Positions 35,084 to 39,538 of a stretch of DNA of 39,538 nt are shown here, one piece after another. Position 1 is the stretch's first letter. Each line of letters starts with the position of its first letter. Both the position numbers and the translations under genes were made by a program. The DNA is from JAVJRN01 sp047635055 (GTDB lineage: Bacteria > Bacteroidota > Bacteroidia > Cytophagales > Cyclobacteriaceae), in contig JBLIIJ010000030.1 of the NCBI GenBank assembly GCA_047635055.1, forward strand, positions 1 to 39,538, given 5' to 3'. The notes below the pieces were generated by a model that saw nothing but the letters and a program-made list of their open reading frames with translations, was not told the origin of the DNA and made no database searches.

Positions 35084-35887
35084 AGAGTTAGAATAACATT
35101 AAAAGTAAATAATAGAGGAGGACTGGTGCCTTTCCATCACCAGTTCCTTGTTGCTCAATTATTAAAAGGGTTGATTATTCAGGATGGTAGAAAAGAGTTT
35201 TTTGATTATAAATTTTATTCTTTTAGCGGTCTTAAAGGTCAAACAAGAGTAAGCAGAAATGGTCTTCAATATACATCGAGCCTTGTTACGTTGGTTATTT
35301 CCTCAGTAAACAGTGTTTTTATCAATTATCTGATTCAATTAATTTTTAAACAAGAGGAGGTTAAAATCGGAGATCTATTATTAAAACCCGAAAGTACAGA
35401 TGAAGAGATAATAATGAGTCTTGATGAAAAGATCAAATACGTCTGCATCTCTCCAATAGTACCAATAAAACCAACTTTTAATAGTGATTTAGGAAAGCGC
35501 TTTATAGAGCCTGACAGTAATGAATTCTCTGACGCCCTTTTCGACTCTACAATAGCGAGAATGGAATCCTTTGGTATACAAACTTCTTCTATAGAAGCTC
35601 TTGAAAAATTTCAGGTAATACCTGATAAGACATATATCGAAAGAATAAGAACAACAAATAAAAAGTTCTCAAGGATTTACTCGGTGTATGATCAGGACGT
35701 GCAATATGAAGTGCGCGGTTATACCTTTCCCTTCACCCTTTTTGCGGCTCCTGAAGTACAAGATTTTCTTTTCACTTGTGGTTTTGGTTTATACACACAC
35801 AAAGGTCATGGAATGTTGGATGTGGCTAATGCTGATCCTCTTCAACGCACAACAACGTCGAACAGTGGTTCTTTAATCTCCGCTTAG
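35081..35887 (+). CDS. cas6: Isolated Cas6-like CRISPR endoribonuclease homologue
   Basis: Protein of 268 residues. The N-terminus (MRVRITLKV, then VPFHHQFLVAQLLKGLI) and the glycine-rich loop GFGLYTHKGHGML (234-246) match Cas6, an RNA hairpin-binding endonuclease that cuts CRISPR transcripts. Aligned by eye with archaeal Cas6 from memory, the catalytic Tyr falls on Lys29, and the catalytic His segment is shortened to KEFFDYKFYSFSGL with no His. Cleavage may be lost, RNA binding kept. The start is GTG; an in-frame TAA at 35066 rules out an earlier start. No other cas gene or array is in the window. The 3' end overlaps the convergent plug gene by 15 bp. Confidence 0.85.
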   Translation: MRVRITLKVNNRGGLVPFHHQFLVAQLLKGLIIQDGRKEFFDYKFYSFSGLKGQTRVSRNGLQYTSSLVTLVISSVNSVFINYLIQLIFKQEEVKIGDLLLKPESTDEEIIMSLDEKIKYVCISPIVPIKPTFNSDLGKRFIEPDSNEFSDALFDSTIARMESFGIQTSSIEALEKFQVIPDKTYIERIRTTNKKFSRIYSVYDQDVQYEVRGYTFPFTLFAAPEVQDFLFTCGFGLYTHKGHGMLDVANADPLQRTTTSNSGSLISA

Positions 35888-37141
35888 AATCGATGAATAG
35901 CCTATTATTTCATCAAAAGAATTTAAAGGGTTTCTGTAATATAAGATAACCTCGTATAAATTTTCGACTTGAAAAAAATTTCCAGCAATACTTTGGTAGG
36001 GGTTGTCATCATCTGTTACGTACATGTAATCGTATCTACCCTGTTTTAATTGTAAATTCGCTTTATAACTATTTGAGGTTTCATCATAGGACATCTGATT
36101 GTTTATATTTTTAATAAAACCGTTGAACGCACCAAAAACGAACACCTTACTACTAGGTAATTTTGGTTGGACTAATTCAAAAAACACTTGTATATACTGA
36201 TTTCTTTCCTTCGTTCCCATTAAGTCGCTGTTCTTGATTTTGAATTGACCATTCAAATCTTGATTAACTTGGGTATAAGCGAGGTTTGGTCTCGGTTTAT
36301 CGGGACTTAAAAAAGCTTGAATTTGATTCGGTGTTTGATTGATAAGCTCAACATTCATTCCTCTAAACTCCAAAGAGGAAATATCAAACGTCCGATATTC
36401 ATTTCCAGCAGGAAATGAATTTTCACCATTAAAGAGATCAAACTCCACATATCCCTCATCTACTCTTATCAAATTAGGTTTCAAACCACTTATTTGAGAA
36501 TCCCATATATGATTTTGAATAACTATTGGAAAGAAGTCTCTTAAAGGGACAATATTTAATCGTGGATCGTATTTAATGCTAAAATCAATTTCTTGATTTT
36601 GTCGTCTATTAATATTTGAATTTTGGCCAATCTCAGATTGAACTGTCGTTTGCGTATCTATGACTAATAGCTTTCGAGATAATATGAGTTCACCGGTATT
36701 TTCGTCTTTTACTGTCAATAAATAATTACCACCAACCTTCGGTGCAGGCAGATCAAATTCATAATTAGTATAATCAAGTAAAGTGTTTGCTGAAAAATAG
36801 TAATTGCTTGGTCTAAACTCATTGTAGATATCAAGGAAGCGAATAGATATTAATGGAGAGGGTGTCCATGTCCTATTGCAATGTTTCATCGACAAAGTGA
36901 GGCTTCTATATTCGTTTTCCATCAAATCAAAACTTAATATAGTATTTGATCCATTTGCCTTTACCACAGCTATGGAGTTCTCAGGTTGTCCTTTGGGATG
37001 TATTTGTATGAGTCCCAGATTATTTAAATAACTGTAATCATCAAAAATTATTTTAGGAGATTTTGTTGTTGTTTGCTGCGTGACAGGGACGCATCCAAAG
37101 ACAGGAAGGAATACAATCAACAATAAGCGATAATAATGCAT
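35873..37141 (-). CDS. Type IX secretion plug-like protein (DUF5103)
   Basis: Lipoprotein-type protein of 422 residues with a lipobox (VFGC, Cys17). The pattern IIFDDYSYLNNLGLIQIHPKGQPEN, then LSMKHCNRTWTPS, and the C-terminal QGRYDYMYV and IIGYS, matches the DUF5103 family, members of which include the Plug protein of the type IX secretion translocon in Bacteroidota. That role was shown for relatives and is transferred here. No other secretion gene lies in the window. Its 3' end overlaps cas6, so the two messages can pair there. Confidence 0.88.
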   Translation of the reverse strand: MHYYRLLLIVFLPVFGCVPVTQQTTTKSPKIIFDDYSYLNNLGLIQIHPKGQPENSIAVVKANGSNTILSFDLMENEYRSLTLSMKHCNRTWTPSPLISIRFLDIYNEFRPSNYYFSANTLLDYTNYEFDLPAPKVGGNYLLTVKDENTGELILSRKLLVIDTQTTVQSEIGQNSNINRRQNQEIDFSIKYDPRLNIVPLRDFFPIVIQNHIWDSQISGLKPNLIRVDEGYVEFDLFNGENSFPAGNEYRTFDISSLEFRGMNVELINQTPNQIQAFLSPDKPRPNLAYTQVNQDLNGQFKIKNSDLMGTKERNQYIQVFFELVQPKLPSSKVFVFGAFNGFIKNINNQMSYDETSNSYKANLQLKQGRYDYMYVTDDDNPYQSIAGNFFQVENLYEVILYYRNPLNSFDEIIGYSSILSGD

Positions 37142-37207
37142 AAATTTGTTTAGCTGTTACAACGATTTAACCAGAACTTGAGTCTATAAATCTAAACAAT
37201 AAACTGA

Positions 37208-37768
37208 ATGGTTTTCAGTGATGAGGAGCTTATAAAAGGATGCGTTAAAGGCGCAGCAAAATACCATCAAGCATTATATGAAAAATATAGTCCTAAGATG
37301 TATCCGATTGCGCTTAGGTATTCAAAAATGCAGCAGGAAGCCGAGGATATACTTCAAGAGGCTTTCTTAAAGGTATTTCAGAATATAGATAAATTCCGTC
37401 AAGACTCCTCTTTACCTTATTGGATTAAGCGCATAGTGATTAATACTGCTTTGAATCATCAGAGAAGTAAGCTTTATTTATTTCCAATGGTTGATGTTAC
37501 GGATTTAAAGGATAACACCACCAAAGAAATTACCTTATCATCCCTTTCTTATAATGAATTACTTGATTTGATCAAAAAGCTACCCTCGGGTTGTCAAGTA
37601 ATATTTAACCTATATGCTATTGAGGGGTACAAGCATCATGAGATAGGCACCATGTTGGAAATATCTGAAGGGACATCAAAGTCACAATATGCCAGGGCAA
37701 AAAGTTTATTAAGAGGGTGGGTAGAAGAGAATAATAAAATTAATTATGAGCGGGCCGGAGAATTTTGA
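37208..37768 (+). CDS. ECF-type RNA polymerase sigma factor
   Basis: Protein of 186 residues. Region 2 (about 20-90) shows ALYEKYSPKMYPIALRYSK, then AEDILQEAFLKVFQNIDKFR. Region 4 (about 118-175) shows LLDLIKKLPSGCQVIFNLYAIEGYKHHEIGTMLEISEGTSKSQYARAKSLLR, a clear helix-turn-helix. Region 3 is missing, as in the ECF group. The following gene starts 23 bp inside it and encodes a protein with an anti-sigma-like N-terminus. A TAAATTTG match to the -7 element lies at 37141-37148, without a clear -33 element. It could be a promoter for this gene. Confidence 0.95.
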   Translation: MVFSDEELIKGCVKGAAKYHQALYEKYSPKMYPIALRYSKMQQEAEDILQEAFLKVFQNIDKFRQDSSLPYWIKRIVINTALNHQRSKLYLFPMVDVTDLKDNTTKEITLSSLSYNELLDLIKKLPSGCQVIFNLYAIEGYKHHEIGTMLEISEGTSKSQYARAKSLLRGWVEENNKINYERAGEF

Positions 37769-39152
37769 AGATGAATTTGGGAAGGAGTGGAGAGAGGCAT
37801 TTGATGGTTATACTCAAACGCCCCCCAATGCTGTATGGGAAAATATTGATAAGAAACTTACTTATCAAAAAATGGTCTACTACAAAAGAAGTGCGCGAAT
37901 ATTTCAATATCTCAGTGCGGCAATACTTTTGTTAGCTGGTTTTTTAGGCATTTATACTTATTCGTTTAGTCAGAATAATCAATTAAGAATAAACGATTTC
38001 ACAGCAGAAATAAACCATCCAATTCCACTGGCGTCAATGAAATTTGGGGTGGAAAATTCATTCAGTAACCTTTTAAGTTTCATTGATGAAAGTGATTCTG
38101 AATGTAAGAGTGATTATGTTGACAATGTTCAATTAAATCATTTTGTAAATAATCAAGACAACAATTCATCGTTTGGTAGTACTGGTGTTCAGTTAATTGC
38201 TTTATCAAATGTAGGTCAGTCAATGCTGGAGATGGTTGATATAGAAGCATTGGAAGGGTTATCATCTATAGCACCAAATTTAAATGTTATCGTAGCTTCC
38301 AATATTGAAAATCATGAGGTCTGGAAATTAGCAGATTACAGCTATTTGTCAAAGGAGAAAAAAGTAAGCGATAAGAAAAAAGTTTGGGCTGGTTTTGATG
38401 CTGGAGCTTCAAGTTTTAATCCAAACTATCAGAGCGCAGGTAATACAACATTAAACAACAGCTTATCTTCAAGTTCCTTCCAATTTTCTGGGGCAAGAAC
38501 GGATGCTGTCGAAAGTCAGTCACCTCAAATTGAGGAATCAATGTCAGTGGGTAATACGGTAAGCTTAGGTTTAAATTTCGGATTAAACCTGAGCGAAAAA
38601 TGGTCTATATCGAGTGGCTTTCGATACAACCTATCTGAGGCCACTAACAGTACCAACGTTATTGTGAGATCAACGAAAGTTCAAGAAGCCATTCCTGCCT
38701 CACAAGAGTTTAAAAATGTCAGTCAAGTTAATAATGCTGTAAGTGCGAGTACCGTACTCGAATATGATTTTCAAGATGTAGAGTTATCCAATGAATTTCA
38801 ATTTGCTAGTTTACCTGTAAAAGCCGGATATATGATTTACAATAAAAAGCTGAGTATTGAATTGAATGCTGGTATTGCGGCTAATTTTTATTTAGGGAAT
38901 AAGCTTTCTAGTTCAGACAAACAGTTTGCAGATGTGTCAATAGGGCCGGGTCATCAATCGGCTTATAAGGAGATAAGCTTTAGTGGGTTGGCGGGTATTC
39001 AACTCGGATACTTATTTTTAGAGAAATTTGAAGTTATTATTCAACCTAATTACCAACAGACAATAAATTCTTTGACAAAAGAAGCTGCTGAATTTGATGC
39101 GTCTCCATCAGGATTTGGTGTTTCGACTGGTCTACGGTATAGGTTTAATTAG
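37746..39152 (+). CDS. Anti-sigma-like N-terminus fused to a C-terminal outer-membrane-type beta-barrel
   Basis: Protein of 468 residues. Residues 1-50 are hydrophilic with PPNAVWENIDKKL, a form found in proteins encoded just after ECF sigma genes in this phylum. One membrane helix follows (about 52-73). The middle (about 75-205) is Ser/Asn-rich and low in complexity. From about 210 to the end the sequence is beta-barrel-like (FDAGASSFNPNYQSAG, GLNFGLNLSEKWSISSGFRYN, then GFGVSTGLRYRFN at the end). The N-terminal half would sit in the inner membrane, which is odd for a barrel. It overlaps the sigma gene by 23 bp, so the two are coupled. A role in holding the sigma factor is inferred. Confidence 0.85.
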   Translation: MSGPENFEDEFGKEWREAFDGYTQTPPNAVWENIDKKLTYQKMVYYKRSARIFQYLSAAILLLAGFLGIYTYSFSQNNQLRINDFTAEINHPIPLASMKFGVENSFSNLLSFIDESDSECKSDYVDNVQLNHFVNNQDNNSSFGSTGVQLIALSNVGQSMLEMVDIEALEGLSSIAPNLNVIVASNIENHEVWKLADYSYLSKEKKVSDKKKVWAGFDAGASSFNPNYQSAGNTTLNNSLSSSSFQFSGARTDAVESQSPQIEESMSVGNTVSLGLNFGLNLSEKWSISSGFRYNLSEATNSTNVIVRSTKVQEAIPASQEFKNVSQVNNAVSASTVLEYDFQDVELSNEFQFASLPVKAGYMIYNKKLSIELNAGIAANFYLGNKLSSSDKQFADVSIGPGHQSAYKEISFSGLAGIQLGYLFLEKFEVIIQPNYQQTINSLTKEAAEFDASPSGFGVSTGLRYRFN

Positions 39153-39450
39153 CGTTTATCTAAGCCGGCACAAATGCTACTTGACACGGGATTTTAAAGC
39201 TATCAATTACCTTGTGTAACATAACTCATTGTTCTTACTGCTATGACTTTTTCAAGCTGTGTAGGCCTTCATTTGACATTCACCATTAGGAATTAAGCGC
39301 TGCTCAAACTTCTACGGACGGAAGCTATTTTCAAAGATGGTTATCTACTAAATAGTATTTGGAGATTATTCATTAAGAAGTTTTGCCGATCAGTAAAATC
39401 TTTATTTAGGGGAAATTAATTTTCAGTTACTTTTGGAGAAATTCAAAATT
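39153..39450. other. Intergenic region before the deoxyhypusine-synthase-like gene
   Basis: No gene and no clear terminator were found. It contains a third copy of TAATTAGCG at its left end and a possible -7 element (TACTTTTG, 39428-39435) just before the last gene. Confidence 0.5.
39428..39435 (+). promoter_or_regulatory. Possible -7 promoter element of the deoxyhypusine-synthase-like gene
   Basis: TACTTTTG is an exact TAnnTTTG match, the Bacteroidota -7 element, ending 15 bp before the ATG. No good -33 element was seen at the usual distance. Confidence 0.3.
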
Positions 39451-39538
39451 ATGAGTGGTCCAATTACCCAATTTATTGAAAAGCATTATAAACATTTCAA
39501 CGCGGCAGCACTTGTGGATGCTGCAAAAGCATATAAAA
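39451..39538 (+). CDS. Deoxyhypusine-synthase-like protein (5' end only)
   Basis: Only 29 codons are visible before the window edge. They read MSGPITQFIEKHY then KHFNAAALVDAAKAYK. This matches the start of the deoxyhypusine-synthase-like family known from Bacteroidota (from memory, GPxSQFIEKHYRHFNAAALVDAAK). Bacteria normally lack hypusinated eIF5A, and members of this family are thought to act in polyamine metabolism or on another substrate. The start at 39451 is the usual family start. The rest lies outside the window. Confidence 0.85.
   Translation, partial: MSGPITQFIEKHYKHFNAAALVDAAKAYK

Noticed and set aside
39146..39154. TAATTAGCG as part of another mobile element at the end of the barrel gene
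   Set aside because: There is only a single copy here, without inverted ends. The sequence after it is unlike that after the aconitase copy, so chance is likely.

Overview
This is an AT-rich window of ordinary bacterial chromosome from the phylum Bacteroidota, most likely the Cytophagales (a marine, gliding-type lineage such as the Reichenbachiella/Fulvivirga relatives; the genus is a guess). The evidence is a type IX secretion plug-like protein (DUF5103), a PUR-like DUF3276 protein, MacB-like permeases beside an NtrC-type regulator, a deoxyhypusine-synthase-like gene, DnaE with a fused proofreading domain, many lipoproteins with Bacteroidota-style lipoboxes, and few Shine-Dalgarno sequences. 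No tRNA, rRNA, complete insertion sequence or CRISPR array was seen.

Left part (1-13.7 kb). The window opens inside dnaE (minus strand), which carries an N-terminal DEDDh exonuclease. Next comes a signalling and envelope block. A MacB/FtsX-like permease (minus) is divergent from an NtrC-type response regulator and its overlapping histidine kinase (plus). A good sigma-54 promoter candidate lies in front of the permease. Two translationally coupled DUF3857/transglutaminase-like proteins follow (minus), one with an apparently complete Cys-His site and one without it.

Middle part (13.9-30.9 kb). A second permease of the same architecture is followed by an outer-membrane barrel, an unknown lipoprotein, a YwbE protein coupled to an unknown protein, an M28 peptidase with a PDZ domain, and a TolB-like propeller lipoprotein. 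After these come a gene-poor and possibly decayed patch (21.3-21.9 kb), two overlapping small membrane proteins, a lipoprotein, a stand-alone receiver protein, a large M16 peptidase and aconitase. A possible short mobile repeat follows aconitase, and then an acyl-CoA reductase divergent from a ferredoxin.

Right part (31-39.5 kb). A DUF58 protein, a DUF3276 protein, an AI-2E family transporter and ychF lead into an isolated cas6-like gene. The cas6 gene has no other cas gene and no array in the window. Its GTG start lies in the 3' arm of a nested inverted repeat that resembles a single CRISPR repeat. It converges on a type IX secretion plug-like protein. An ECF sigma factor overlapping a protein with an anti-sigma-like N-terminus and a beta-barrel C-terminus follows, and the window ends in the first codons of a deoxyhypusine-synthase-like gene.

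The most interesting observation is the orphan cas6 together with its leader. It could be a self-regulating RNA-binding module, but this rests on sequence reading alone.
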